Origin: Salinimicrobium marinum
GTDB taxonomy: Bacteria > Bacteroidota > Bacteroidia > Flavobacteriales > Flavobacteriaceae
DNA length: 64,000 nt
Direction: 5' to 3'
NCBI RefSeq assembly: GCF_014651535.1
Contig: NZ_BMXB01000004.1
Coordinates: 128,477-192,476 of the forward strand
Position numbers and translations under genes: made by a program. The notes beneath the pieces are model-generated. The model did no database searches, was not told the origin of the DNA, and saw nothing but the letters and a program-made list of their open reading frames with translations. Shown in pieces: positions 52,413 to 60,681 of this stretch; within the stretch, counting starts at the first letter, position 1; every line of letters starts with the position of its first letter.

Positions 52413-53651
52413 ATGTTATTTGAAGATCTTTCCCTATCTCAACCTTTACAACAGGCAATTGCCGAACTGGGCCATAAAAATGCCACTCCTGTACAGGAAA
52501 AAGTAATTCCTGAAATACTTCGCCGGAATGATGTGCTTGCCAGTGCCCAGACCGGTACGGGGAAGACCGGCGCTTTTGCCATTCCGCTATTACAGCTACT
52601 CAATAAAAAGATTTCAGGACCTCATAAGGACCGGAAGCTCGAAATACTTATTCTTAGTCCTACAAGGGAACTGGCGGTTCAAATAGAAGAAAACATACGA
52701 GCGTATGCGAAACATACCGAAGTGAAATCTGGGGTGGTTTTTGGAGGAACTTCAATTCAGCCACAGATAAACCTGCTCAAAAACGGACTGGATATCCTGG
52801 TTGCCACACCGGGACGTTTGCTGGATCTTAGAAAGCAAGGTTATGTAGATCTTGAAAAAATATCTGTACTGGTACTCGACGAAGCCGATTTGATGCTGGA
52901 TATGGGTTTTATAGATGAAGTGCAAAAGATTATTCATCTATCCCACAATTTGGAGCAAAGACTTATGTTTTCTGCTACAATTCCTGTTAAAGTGGAATAC
53001 CTGGCGAAAACACTTTTACAAAATCCGGTGAGGGTAGAGGTAGATCAGAATTCATCTGCAGCATCCGAAGTGGATCAGAAACTCTATATGGTTCCAAAGC
53101 CACAGAAGATTGAACTCATGCTTTATGTGTTGAGAAATGTGGTGCAGGGAGGATCTGTTTTGATCTTCAGAAGAACGAAACACGGAGTGGAAAAAGCACT
53201 GGAATCCCTGGCAAAAAATGGATTTAAAGCTGAATCCCTTCACGGTGATAAGAGTCAGAGTGAAAGATCACTGGCTTTAAATGCTTTTAAAAATAAGGAA
53301 GTAAATATTCTGGTTGCAACCGATGTTGCTGCCCGCGGACTGGATATCGATCTGTTGGATTACGTGCTCAATTTTGATATTCCCAACCTTCCTGAAGTGT
53401 ATGTGCACCGAATAGGACGCACAGGTCGTGCAGGAAACGTGGGTACTTCCATCTCTTTCTGCAGTGCGGACGAAAAGGAGTATATCAAAAATATTGAGAA
53501 GTTACTCGGCGGAATAATCCCTGTCGAAGAAAATAATCCGTATCCTTTAGAGAAAGATGCTACTCCTGCAGTCCATTTGAAGAAAGGCAGCAAGCATAAA
53601 AAAGGTAGGAAAGGCAGCGGATCTAAAGCTAAAAAGAAGCGCTGGTATTAG
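52413..53651 (+). CDS. DEAD-box RNA helicase
   Basis: The 412-residue protein has Q motif [52 protein letters not shown] in LDEADLMLDMGF, SAT in MFSATIPVK, ARGLDIDLLD and [11 protein letters not shown]. The C-terminus is a short lysine-rich tail (KHKKGRKGSGSKAKKKRWY) that could bind RNA. It is a relative of the divergent helicase next to it but clearly diverged, so the pair is an old duplication. Both probably work on structured RNA. Confidence 0.95.
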   Translation: MLFEDLSLSQPLQQAIAELGHKNATPVQEKVIPEILRRNDVLASAQTGTGKTGAFAIPLLQLLNKKISGPHKDRKLEILILSPTRELAVQIEENIRAYAKHTEVKSGVVFGGTSIQPQINLLKNGLDILVATPGRLLDLRKQGYVDLEKISVLVLDEADLMLDMGFIDEVQKIIHLSHNLEQRLMFSATIPVKVEYLAKTLLQNPVRVEVDQNSSAASEVDQKLYMVPKPQKIELMLYVLRNVVQGGSVLIFRRTKHGVEKALESLAKNGFKAESLHGDKSQSERSLALNAFKNKEVNILVATDVAARGLDIDLLDYVLNFDIPNLPEVYVHRIGRTGRAGNVGTSISFCSADEKEYIKNIEKLLGGIIPVEENNPYPLEKDATPAVHLKKGSKHKKGRKGSGSKAKKKRWY

Positions 53652-53729
53652 ATTACAGTCTAAGGTCTCAAATAGGAAACAATTTAATGATTTTAAAATC
53701 TAAGAGGAATAGCTTTTTCTGAAAGGATT

Positions 53730-54302
53730 TTACTTTATGATTATCTGATATTTATCGAGTAATCCTGAAATATTTTCTTTCGAAAATTTTGCTTTTTTGA
53801 TCCTGTTGATTTCTGGATCAATGGAGAAATTAGAAGAAGTTTCCAAATCTGCACTTTCCAGATTAGTGTTGCTGAAAATCGCTCCGCTCAAATTACATTT
53901 TTTAAATCCCGCTCTGGAGAGATCCGCTTCAGAAAAATCTACCTGCTCGAGTTTACAGTTGCTGAATTTTATTCCTTTAAGTTTCAGTTTGTAAAACGAA
54001 GAGAAATTCAGGAGGCAATCTTCAAAATTAAAGGATAACAGAAAAGAGGTGCATTCATCAAAACGTACCCCCAGCATCTTACAGTTTTTAAAGCTCACAT
54101 CCCTAAAGGAAGTTCCGCTTACAACAGTGTTGCTTAGATCACAGTCAATAAATTCACATTCAGAAAAGGATCTTCCGGTGAGGCTGCTTCCGGCGAAATT
54201 ACAACCCGAAAAAGTACAGTTTTCATACTCGCCTGCCGGTAGTGGATGGGAAGTATAATTTGCTACACGAAAGTGTTGATCATCGATATATGACTGGTCC
54301 AT
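53730..54302 (-). CDS. Pentapeptide-repeat protein
   Basis: This 190-residue protein (start at the second ATG, MDQSYIDDQHF; an earlier ATG at 54356 adds 18 residues) is built of A(D/N)LXX-like repeats in which every fifth residue is large and hydrophobic: NCTFSGCNFAGSSLTGRSFSECEFIDCDLSNTVV, then LKGIKFSNCKLEQVDFSEADLSRAGFKKCNLSGAIFSNTNLESADL. Such repeats form a right-handed quadrilateral beta-helix. Many members protect DNA gyrase, others have unknown roles. It has no signal peptide with the chosen start. The gene is alone. Confidence 0.88.
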   Translation of the reverse strand: MDQSYIDDQHFRVANYTSHPLPAGEYENCTFSGCNFAGSSLTGRSFSECEFIDCDLSNTVVSGTSFRDVSFKNCKMLGVRFDECTSFLLSFNFEDCLLNFSSFYKLKLKGIKFSNCKLEQVDFSEADLSRAGFKKCNLSGAIFSNTNLESADLETSSNFSIDPEINRIKKAKFSKENISGLLDKYQIIIK

Positions 54303-54530
54303 TAAAGTCTGGTTTTGTGTGAAACTGGAAATTTTAGCAAAGGGTAAAAATAACATTCTTCAATCTCTCAATCTCAACAATGATTCTAAATTTTTCACTA
54401 AACATGAGAAAAAATTCAAAAATAAAATATGCTTTTTCCCCTTTCTCACTTTATAAAATTCACATTTAATTAAACATTCCTGTAAGAATAGTGGTACGTC
54501 ATTTGCTTATCTTTATTTAAAATTCCTTCT

Positions 54531-55502
54531 GTGAAAAAAATATTTACTCGATCCAGTGTTCCGGTTTACCTGACAATGTTTTTAATGGTTCTTTTTGTGG
54601 TGTCATGTAACAGAGATTCTGAAAATGGGAATTTCGAAATGACAGTTCATGAAGCTGTGAATGATAGTATTGCGGAGAAGGAACAGGAAGAAGAGATAAA
54701 AGAAAAACCGGAACCCAAACCGGTGGTGAGATATCATCTTGATAGCATTGCTTCAGCAGAAGAGGTTGATAGTTTTCAAATCCGCTATTCTGACGAAGAA
54801 AGGAAGATATTATTTGCATTGAATAGAATGGATGCCTGGAGGTTATCTGCCGGGACCCAGTTAATTATTCCAGATTCCATTTCAGACAATTTGCTTACCT
54901 ATTCCCCTTTTCCTGAGGAACTGGAGTTGCTCGATTCCATTCCTAAAACAGTATTAATCAATCAACGGGTGCAGGGGTTTGCTCTATATGAAAACGGAAA
55001 ATTAATACGCTGGGGACCTACAAGCTCCGGAAAACAAACTACTCCCACACCAAATGGACTTCATTACGGAAATCATAAATCCAAAAGAAAAGTGAGTACC
55101 GTAAATTCTGACTGGATTTTGCCTTTTTATTTCAACTTTATGAATTTTGAAGGAGTAGGAGTACATCAGTATTCTATGCCGGGCTATCCTGCCAGTCATG
55201 CCTGCGTACGTCTTCTGGAAGAAGATGCACGGTTTATTTATGATTGGGCAGAGCAGTGGCAACTGAATTCCAACGGGCAGGTAATTGTGGAGAATGGAAC
55301 TCCTTTTATGGTTTTTGGAGAATATGATTACGAGCAACCTTCACCACCATGGTTAAGACTGGCTACCAACTACGAAGATAATTTTTTAAACAAAGCAGAG
55401 CTTGATACGCTGAAAAATTATGTGCAACGTTATTTTGAGGACGAAAAGAATTTTGTTCAGGAGGAAACTGAAACAGAAGAGGAGCCTGAACTCACTGTTT
55501 AA
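54531..55502 (+). CDS. L,D-transpeptidase (YkuD) lipoprotein
   Basis: The protein (323 residues) starts at GTG and has a lipobox at LFVVSC (Cys26). An acidic linker follows, then a helical part, then the YkuD catalytic domain at about 137-275. His212 in GVGVHQYSMPG and Cys225 in ASHACVRLLEEDARF are the catalytic pair. The usual SHGC[IV]R is here SHACVR, with Ala in place of Gly. L,D-transpeptidases cross-link peptidoglycan or attach proteins to it in the periplasm. Its position and lipoprotein anchor fit a role in envelope maturation. Confidence 0.9.
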   Translation: MKKIFTRSSVPVYLTMFLMVLFVVSCNRDSENGNFEMTVHEAVNDSIAEKEQEEEIKEKPEPKPVVRYHLDSIASAEEVDSFQIRYSDEERKILFALNRMDAWRLSAGTQLIIPDSISDNLLTYSPFPEELELLDSIPKTVLINQRVQGFALYENGKLIRWGPTSSGKQTTPTPNGLHYGNHKSKRKVSTVNSDWILPFYFNFMNFEGVGVHQYSMPGYPASHACVRLLEEDARFIYDWAEQWQLNSNGQVIVENGTPFMVFGEYDYEQPSPPWLRLATNYEDNFLNKAELDTLKNYVQRYFEDEKNFVQEETETEEEPELTV

Positions 55503-55518
55503 TTACTAAATTAAAGAA

Positions 55519-55911
55519 TTACTCGGTAACCAGATAGGCCACACAATCTCCCAATTCAAACTTTAAAGTACCACGCCCAAAATCTTCAGCTAACTGAATT
55601 TGACCATTGATTCTGATCTCTTTGAATCCGCTGATGGTAAATTCTTTGGTTATTCTGTTGTAAACGATCTTGTCGGCCTGGGCAATCTCTACTATAGAGG
55701 TAGAAAATTGTACATTTCCCTTTAATTCCAGAATCTGACTTTTTGAGTCAAAGGTGGAAGAATCGCCTGAGAAAGAAATATCCAGTTGATTGGCATGCAA
55801 CTCGGGAAAATTAGGTAGTTCCTTAGTCGGGAATTTCTGGGTCATGTGAAATTCCTGTGCGTACATTCCTGTACAAAATAAAAATGCAACTAACATTAAT
55901 AGAGTCCTCAT
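55519..55911 (-). CDS. Exported LptA-like (OstA-type) protein
   Basis: The 130-residue product has a signal peptide (MRTLLMLVAFLFCTGMYAQ). It then shows a repeated beta-strand pattern (LDISFSGDSSTFDSKSQILELKGNVQFSTSIVEIAQADKIVYNRITKEFTISGF). This is the OstA/LptA beta-jellyroll form, where each turn ends in a polar position and the chain forms an open groove for lipid. LptA proteins carry lipopolysaccharide across the periplasm, but no Lpt partner is nearby and the protein is short. The similarity is structural in feel rather than a strong motif match. Confidence 0.55.
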   Translation of the reverse strand: MRTLLMLVAFLFCTGMYAQEFHMTQKFPTKELPNFPELHANQLDISFSGDSSTFDSKSQILELKGNVQFSTSIVEIAQADKIVYNRITKEFTISGFKEIRINGQIQLAEDFGRGTLKFELGDCVAYLVTE

Positions 55912-56003
55912 AGCATGATTTTAGAAGTGTCGCTAAGGTATTAAATATATCTTAATAAATTAATTCTGAAGGGGAATTCCTTAATATTTTAATTTTAAGA
56001 GAC

Positions 56004-56636
56004 TTATTCTGCGTGTGCTTTTTGGAGGATGTCCAGAAAAGTCTCTGCAGGCTGAGCTCCCGAAACCCCGTACTTACTGTTAATGACAAAGAATGGAACT
56101 CCCTTTACTCCAAGGTCTCTTGCCTGCAACTGGTCCTTCCTCACATCATCGGCATATTTTTGCGAAGAAAGGGCTTCCCTGGTAATTTGTTCTTCAATCC
56201 CTATAGAAGCTCCGGTTTTTGCGAGCACATTTTCATCGTCAATATTTTCAAGATCTGTAAAATGAACTTTAAAAAGAGCTTCTTCAACTTCATTTCCCAG
56301 GCCTTTCTTTTTTGCAAGCTGGATCAATTGATGTGCTTTAAAGGAGTTGGCGACCTTGGAGTTTTTAAGATCCATATCTAACTTAGCTTCCCGGGCCATT
56401 TGTTTGGCTACGTCAAGCATTTGTTCTGCCTGTTCTTTAGACACCCCTTTTGCCTGCACGAAATAATCAATGGTATTTAAATATGGCTGGGTTTCCAGAG
56501 TTGGATCCAGCTCGAAGCTATGCCAGGTTATTTCAACTTCATTTTTGTGAGTAAACCTTTCTAAAGCAACTTCAAAATTCCTTTTTCCAATGTAGCAAAA
56601 AGGGCAGCGTACATCACTCCATATATCGACTTTCAT
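56004..56636 (-). CDS. DsbA/FrnE family thiol oxidoreductase
   Basis: This 210-residue cytoplasmic protein has the thioredoxin-fold start MKVDIWSDVRCPFCYIGKRNFE, with active-site Cys11-Pro-Phe-Cys14. A long helical insertion follows, and then the cis-proline loop GVKGVPFFVINSKYGVSGAQP. This layout fits the FrnE subgroup of DsbA-like proteins, which includes 2-hydroxychromene-2-carboxylate isomerase-like enzymes and redox proteins. There is no signal peptide, so it is not a periplasmic DsbA. It shares strand and a 46-base gap with the DUF389 gene upstream. Confidence 0.92.
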   Translation of the reverse strand: MKVDIWSDVRCPFCYIGKRNFEVALERFTHKNEVEITWHSFELDPTLETQPYLNTIDYFVQAKGVSKEQAEQMLDVAKQMAREAKLDMDLKNSKVANSFKAHQLIQLAKKKGLGNEVEEALFKVHFTDLENIDDENVLAKTGASIGIEEQITREALSSQKYADDVRKDQLQARDLGVKGVPFFVINSKYGVSGAQPAETFLDILQKAHAE

Positions 56637-56682
56637 AGTTGTTGTATTTTATTATAGGAAGAAAATTTTTTCTGAATTAAAA

Positions 56683-58548
56683 CTAATATTCTAAGGCTGA
56701 AACTACTTCCAGGATAATGGAATATCCAATTCTCTCCTCAATTTCAGATTTGATCCTTTCCAGTTGCTCGGGTTCAATATTTTTAGGGCCAACCGCTTTT
56801 ACAGAAATCCTGAAAGGATCTCCATACCGTACTTTTACGTCCCGAAGGATATAATCTTCAAAAGAGGCTCCTTCCAGTTCCCTGGTAATACTTGATTCCT
56901 CCTGTACCCTGTTGAAGGTAAGAGATAACGGAACTGTTACAAATAAAATGATGATGGTGGTATAGATCAATCCCATTTTTGCTCTTTTAAACGGCGCGAA
57001 GCCCAGGAATAAAAAGGTAATTCCTGCAAAGAGGATAATACCAGCGAGGTTGGTGAGGTATAATAAAAATGCGCCCGAAAATACTTCCCAATCCCACCAG
57101 CCAATACCTATTCCTGCTACGGCAAGCGGAGGTACCAAAGCCACCGCAATGGCTACGCCTGCAAGACTTCTTGCGATCTCTTCATCGGCATGGGCATAGG
57201 CGGCAGCAATTCCCGAAGCAATGGCAATTCCCAGGTCGAGGAGGTTGGGGGAAAGCCGAGCAGAGATTTCAGAAGTAAGGACTTGTAAGGGGACCAGAAG
57301 GGTTACTCCCGCAGAGAACAATAAACAAACGATGGTTCCCGCCATGATAGTTATGATCCCTTTTTTAAGCATACCAATTTCATACCGTACCATACCCATG
57401 GAAAATGAAACGATTGGTGAAATAATAGGAGCGAGGATCATGGCTCCAATAATAACAGGTGATGAATCTGAAAAGAGTCCGAAAGTGGCAATGAGCGTGG
57501 ACAGGATCATCATGATCATGAAAGCAGCACTCAGTTTTGCATTTTCCCTCAATACCTTAAAAAGATCCTGAAACTCTTCGGTGGTAGCCCGGGGCATCCA
57601 CGGAAGTTTTCTGCGAATCAGTTCATTTTGTTTTTCTCCCTTAGGCAGGTGGTTAAGCTTTACACTCTTTTTTTCACTGGCCTTTCCTTTTTCTGCATTG
57701 TAAATGCTCGATTGCTGAAGTACGAGTGCTTCGTAATGTACTTCCAGGTTTATTTCTGAAGATTTTGTCTTTACTCCATCAATGGTGAATTCTATTTCCT
57801 GCTCCGGCAGTATTTGCAGATTGGAAGTTTTGATGCTCCCAATAAATTTTGGTAACTGCTGCATGGTATTGCTAATGGGTAGCAGGCTTCGCAGGAAGAA
57901 CCAAAGTAATTCCAGGATGTTTTGCGGAGAAAGTATAAGCACATGGAACATACCGTCATTTACAGCACTTCCGGTAACAAGTCGTTTTGAGACTACAGAG
58001 TTATGAGGGTGTTCAACCACGATCATCCCAAGGGCAGAGGTGCGAACAATTTTTTCTTCGTCGGTCTTTATTTTAAATGAGCGGTGGGAAAGACCTGTAA
58101 AGCGTTTAATATTCTTTAAAAACCTCCATACTTCCGCAGCAAAACCTGCTTTGTCTTCTCCTTCTGTAAGAATGAATACGTCCCCAATATTAACCGATTG
58201 GAATACCGGATTTCCATTACAATACAAAAGATCAATAGTTTCCCTTTCTTGTGTATGTACGATTTCTTCAATGGCTTCTTCAAGATTATTGGAAATACCC
58301 AAACCTCTGATGGTGTAAACCACTTCGGGATGTGGCAGGACCCCAATGCACCATTTCTTTTTTCCGGCGAGTGGCAACAGGTTTCTTAAGTGACTATCCC
58401 CTAAATAGGTAATAATAGTATCTTCTTCAGAAAATTCCAGGTTATCGCTGGGATAAGAAATAAGTTCATAATTTTTATCCTTTAGTAGAGGAACGATCTT
58501 TTTCTCAACGGCATCTTTTTCTTCCTGTTGATGGAGTATGTACAGCAT
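56683..58548 (-). CDS. DUF389 membrane protein with a degenerate lipid-kinase-like N-terminal domain
   Basis: The 621-residue protein has two halves. Residues 1-285 resemble the diacylglycerol/sphingosine kinase fold: IITYLGDSHLRNLLPLAGKKKWCIGVLPHPEVVYTIRGLGI corresponds in order to the kinase loop GGDGT and the GxxPxGTGNDxAR string, and VNDGMFHVLILSP (197-209) and EFTIDGVK (253-260) to later conserved parts. GGDGT has become LGDSH (49-53) and GTGNDxAR is lost, so ATP binding is doubtful. Residues 335-555 are the DUF389 transporter (SSPVIIGAMILAPIISPIVSFSMGM and GIAAAYAHADEEIARSLAGVAIAVALVPPLAVAGIGI), with about six helices, and a cytoplasmic tail follows. DUF389 proteins are common in Bacteroidetes; the function is unknown. 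The fusion is unusual and may sense a lipid. Confidence 0.78.
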   Translation of the reverse strand: MLYILHQQEEKDAVEKKIVPLLKDKNYELISYPSDNLEFSEEDTIITYLGDSHLRNLLPLAGKKKWCIGVLPHPEVVYTIRGLGISNNLEEAIEEIVHTQERETIDLLYCNGNPVFQSVNIGDVFILTEGEDKAGFAAEVWRFLKNIKRFTGLSHRSFKIKTDEEKIVRTSALGMIVVEHPHNSVVSKRLVTGSAVNDGMFHVLILSPQNILELLWFFLRSLLPISNTMQQLPKFIGSIKTSNLQILPEQEIEFTIDGVKTKSSEINLEVHYEALVLQQSSIYNAEKGKASEKKSVKLNHLPKGEKQNELIRRKLPWMPRATTEEFQDLFKVLRENAKLSAAFMIMMILSTLIATFGLFSDSSPVIIGAMILAPIISPIVSFSMGMVRYEIGMLKKGIITIMAGTIVCLLFSAGVTLLVPLQVLTSEISARLSPNLLDLGIAIASGIAAAYAHADEEIARSLAGVAIAVALVPPLAVAGIGIGWWDWEVFSGAFLLYLTNLAGIILFAGITFLFLGFAPFKRAKMGLIYTTIIILFVTVPLSLTFNRVQEESSITRELEGASFEDYILRDVKVRYGDPFRISVKAVGPKNIEPEQLERIKSEIEERIGYSIILEVVSALEY

Positions 58549-58719
58549 TCTTATTTTTCGGTTAGGATATGTGCAAGATAAGATTTTACCAAAATAAATA
58601 TTTTATCGGGTACATAAGATTAAGTTAAACGTATACAGCTTGTTTCTGCGAGGAGTTTCCGGTTTTTTTTAGATGCAAACATTTTGAATTTTCGCTCTCA
58701 CATCTCCCAAAAAATATCT

Positions 58720-58727
58720 TACTTTTG
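58720..58727 (+). promoter_or_regulatory. -7 box (TACTTTTG) of the pyrR operon
   Basis: TACTTTTG matches TAnnTTTG and lies 29 bases before the pyrR ATG. No clear TTG occurs 19 bases upstream. No hairpin able to act as a PyrR attenuator is seen between it and the ATG. Confidence 0.5.
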
Positions 58728-58756
58728 CTTTTATAACTACCGCACAAAAATTTAAT

Positions 58757-59296
58757 ATGGGCCAAAAAGTGTTGCTTAATTCCAAAGAGGTAAACATTAT
58801 TCTACATCGCCTGGCCTGTCAATTGATTGAAAATCATACAAATTTTGAGAATTCCGTCTTAATCGGTATTCAGCCGAGGGGGATTTATCTGGCAGAAAGG
58901 ATCAGTAAAATTCTGGAGGAAGAATATCATCTTCAGAAAATTAAACTTGGGGCTCTGGATATTACTTTTTACCGGGATGATTTCCGAAGAAGTGATAAAC
59001 CGCTTGAGGCCAATAAAACTAAAATTGATTTCATTGTAGAAGATAAGCGGGTGGTATTTATTGATGATGTGCTTTACACCGGAAGGAGTATTCGTGCTGC
59101 GCTCACTGCCATTCAATCCTTCGGAAGACCAAAAGACATTGAACTGCTTACCCTGATTGATAGAAGGTTTAGCAGGCATTTGCCCATACAGCCCGACTAT
59201 AACGGAAGGCAGGTGGACTCCATCAATGAAGAAAAAGTAAAAGTGCACTGGAAGGAAAATGAAGGTGAAGATGCTGTGTATGTTATAAATAAATAA
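58757..59296 (+). CDS. pyrR: PyrR-type uracil phosphoribosyltransferase/regulator
   Basis: The 179-residue protein has the PRTase fold with the PRPP loop VVFIDDVLYTGRS at residues 99-111 and the N-terminal IGIQPRGIYLAERI (substrate-binding loop). Length and order match PyrR, a uracil phosphoribosyltransferase that in Gram-positive bacteria binds pyrimidine mRNA and controls attenuation. No attenuator is visible here, so in this organism it may act only as an enzyme or bind a different RNA. It is the first gene of the pyrR-pyrB cluster; pyrB begins 16 bases later. Confidence 0.93.
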   Translation: MGQKVLLNSKEVNIILHRLACQLIENHTNFENSVLIGIQPRGIYLAERISKILEEEYHLQKIKLGALDITFYRDDFRRSDKPLEANKTKIDFIVEDKRVVFIDDVLYTGRSIRAALTAIQSFGRPKDIELLTLIDRRFSRHLPIQPDYNGRQVDSINEEKVKVHWKENEGEDAVYVINK

Positions 59297-59312
59297 AGAA
59301 TAGGCCCCGTTT

Positions 59313-60242
59313 ATGAGTGAGTTAAGTGTCAATCATTTATTAGGAATAAAATATCTTCAAAAGGAAGATATTGAACTCATTTTCCAAACTGCCGATCATT
59401 TTAAAGAAGTCATCAACCGACCTATCAAAAAGGTGCCTTCCTTACGGGATATTACCATTGCCAATCTTTTTTTTGAGAATAGCACCAGAACGCGACTTTC
59501 TTTTGAACTTGCTGAAAAAAGATTAAGTGCAGATGTCATCAACTTTTCTGCTGCTTCTTCCTCTGTTAAAAAAGGGGAGACCCTAATTGATACGGTGAGT
59601 AATATCCTTTCCATGAAAGTAGACATGGTGGTGATGCGGCATCCAAATCCCGGAGCGGGAATTTTTCTTTCGCGGCATGTAAATGCCAGTATTGTGAATG
59701 CAGGAGACGGTGCACATGAACATCCTACCCAGGCACTTCTTGATTCCTATTCCATTAGGGAAAAACTGGGCGGTGTTGAAGGTAAAAAAGTAGTCATTGT
59801 AGGAGATATTTTGCACAGCAGGGTGGCTCTTTCTAATATTTTTGCTTTAAAACTTCAGGGAGCCCAGGTAAAAGTATGTGGCCCAAAAACTTTAATTCCA
59901 AAATATATTGAATCTTTAGGGGTAGAGGTGGAGCCTAACCTGCGTAAAGCACTGGAATGGTGTGATGTGGCCAATATGCTTCGGGTGCAGAATGAACGCA
60001 TGGATATCAGCTATTTTCCTAGTACACGGGAATACATTCAGCTTTTTGGACTAAATAAAGCCATGCTTGATTCGCTGAGCAAGAAAATAGTGATAATGCA
60101 TCCGGGCCCTATAAACAGGGGGGTGGAGATTACGAGTGATGTTGCAGATTCAGACCAGGCCATCATATTAGATCAGGTCCAGAATGGAGTGGCAGTTAGA
60201 ATGGCCGTGATTTATCTACTGGCTTCAAAAATAAAACAGTAG
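59313..60242 (+). CDS. pyrB: Aspartate carbamoyltransferase catalytic subunit
   Basis: This 309-residue enzyme joins carbamoyl phosphate and aspartate in pyrimidine synthesis. Motifs: the carbamoyl-phosphate loop FFENSTRTRLSFELAEKRL with Ser57-Thr58-Arg59-Thr60, then SSVKKGETLIDT, HPTQALLDSYSI and NMLRVQNER. Length matches the catalytic chain; no regulatory chain pyrI is next to it. It is co-transcribed with pyrR and followed after 45 bases by a STAS-like gene. Confidence 0.96.
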   Translation: MSELSVNHLLGIKYLQKEDIELIFQTADHFKEVINRPIKKVPSLRDITIANLFFENSTRTRLSFELAEKRLSADVINFSAASSSVKKGETLIDTVSNILSMKVDMVVMRHPNPGAGIFLSRHVNASIVNAGDGAHEHPTQALLDSYSIREKLGGVEGKKVVIVGDILHSRVALSNIFALKLQGAQVKVCGPKTLIPKYIESLGVEVEPNLRKALEWCDVANMLRVQNERMDISYFPSTREYIQLFGLNKAMLDSLSKKIVIMHPGPINRGVEITSDVADSDQAIILDQVQNGVAVRMAVIYLLASKIKQ

Positions 60243-60287
60243 GTAAACTTTATCTTTTTACTAACTTTAGCTTAAAGCAGGAATTCG

Positions 60288-60620
60288 ATGAAAAAGACAC
60301 AGGAAAAGAATTATATAAGAATTGAATGTCAGGAGGAGAACATTACCGATTTTTCTTCAACACTTACCAAACGGCACGAAGAGTTTAAAAATGATAATGT
60401 GGTAATTGATATAGAAAATTTCAAGGACTTGCACCATGAGCATCTTTTGAGTTTTCTGGAGCTATCGGACAGACATCGTATGGAAAAAAAATCTTTTGTT
60501 ATCGTAAATAATGCGGTGGATATTGATAAGATCCCCGATGAACTAATGGTTGTACCTACATTGCGGGAGGCAGAGGATGTGATTGAAATGGAAGAAATTG
60601 AACGGGATCTTGAAGATTGA
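60288..60620 (+). CDS. STAS-like protein preceding rnz
   Basis: The 110-residue product has an alternating strand-helix pattern: IRIECQEENI, VVIDIENFKDLHHEHLLSFLELSDRHRMEKKSFVIVNNAVDIDKIPDELMVVPTLREAEDVIEMEEIERDLE. The VVIDIENFKDL...FVIV order and acidic tail resemble anti-sigma factor antagonist (SpoIIAA/STAS) folds. The usual phosphorylated Ser is not clear. Proteins of this size precede ribonuclease Z in many Flavobacteriia, so the context is conserved. Its partner is unknown. Confidence 0.65.
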   Translation: MKKTQEKNYIRIECQEENITDFSSTLTKRHEEFKNDNVVIDIENFKDLHHEHLLSFLELSDRHRMEKKSFVIVNNAVDIDKIPDELMVVPTLREAEDVIEMEEIERDLED

Positions 60621-60681
60621 TCTATATTGATATCTTTGGAATTGGCTGCAGGAGCCATATTCCATACTACGCTAAAAATTG

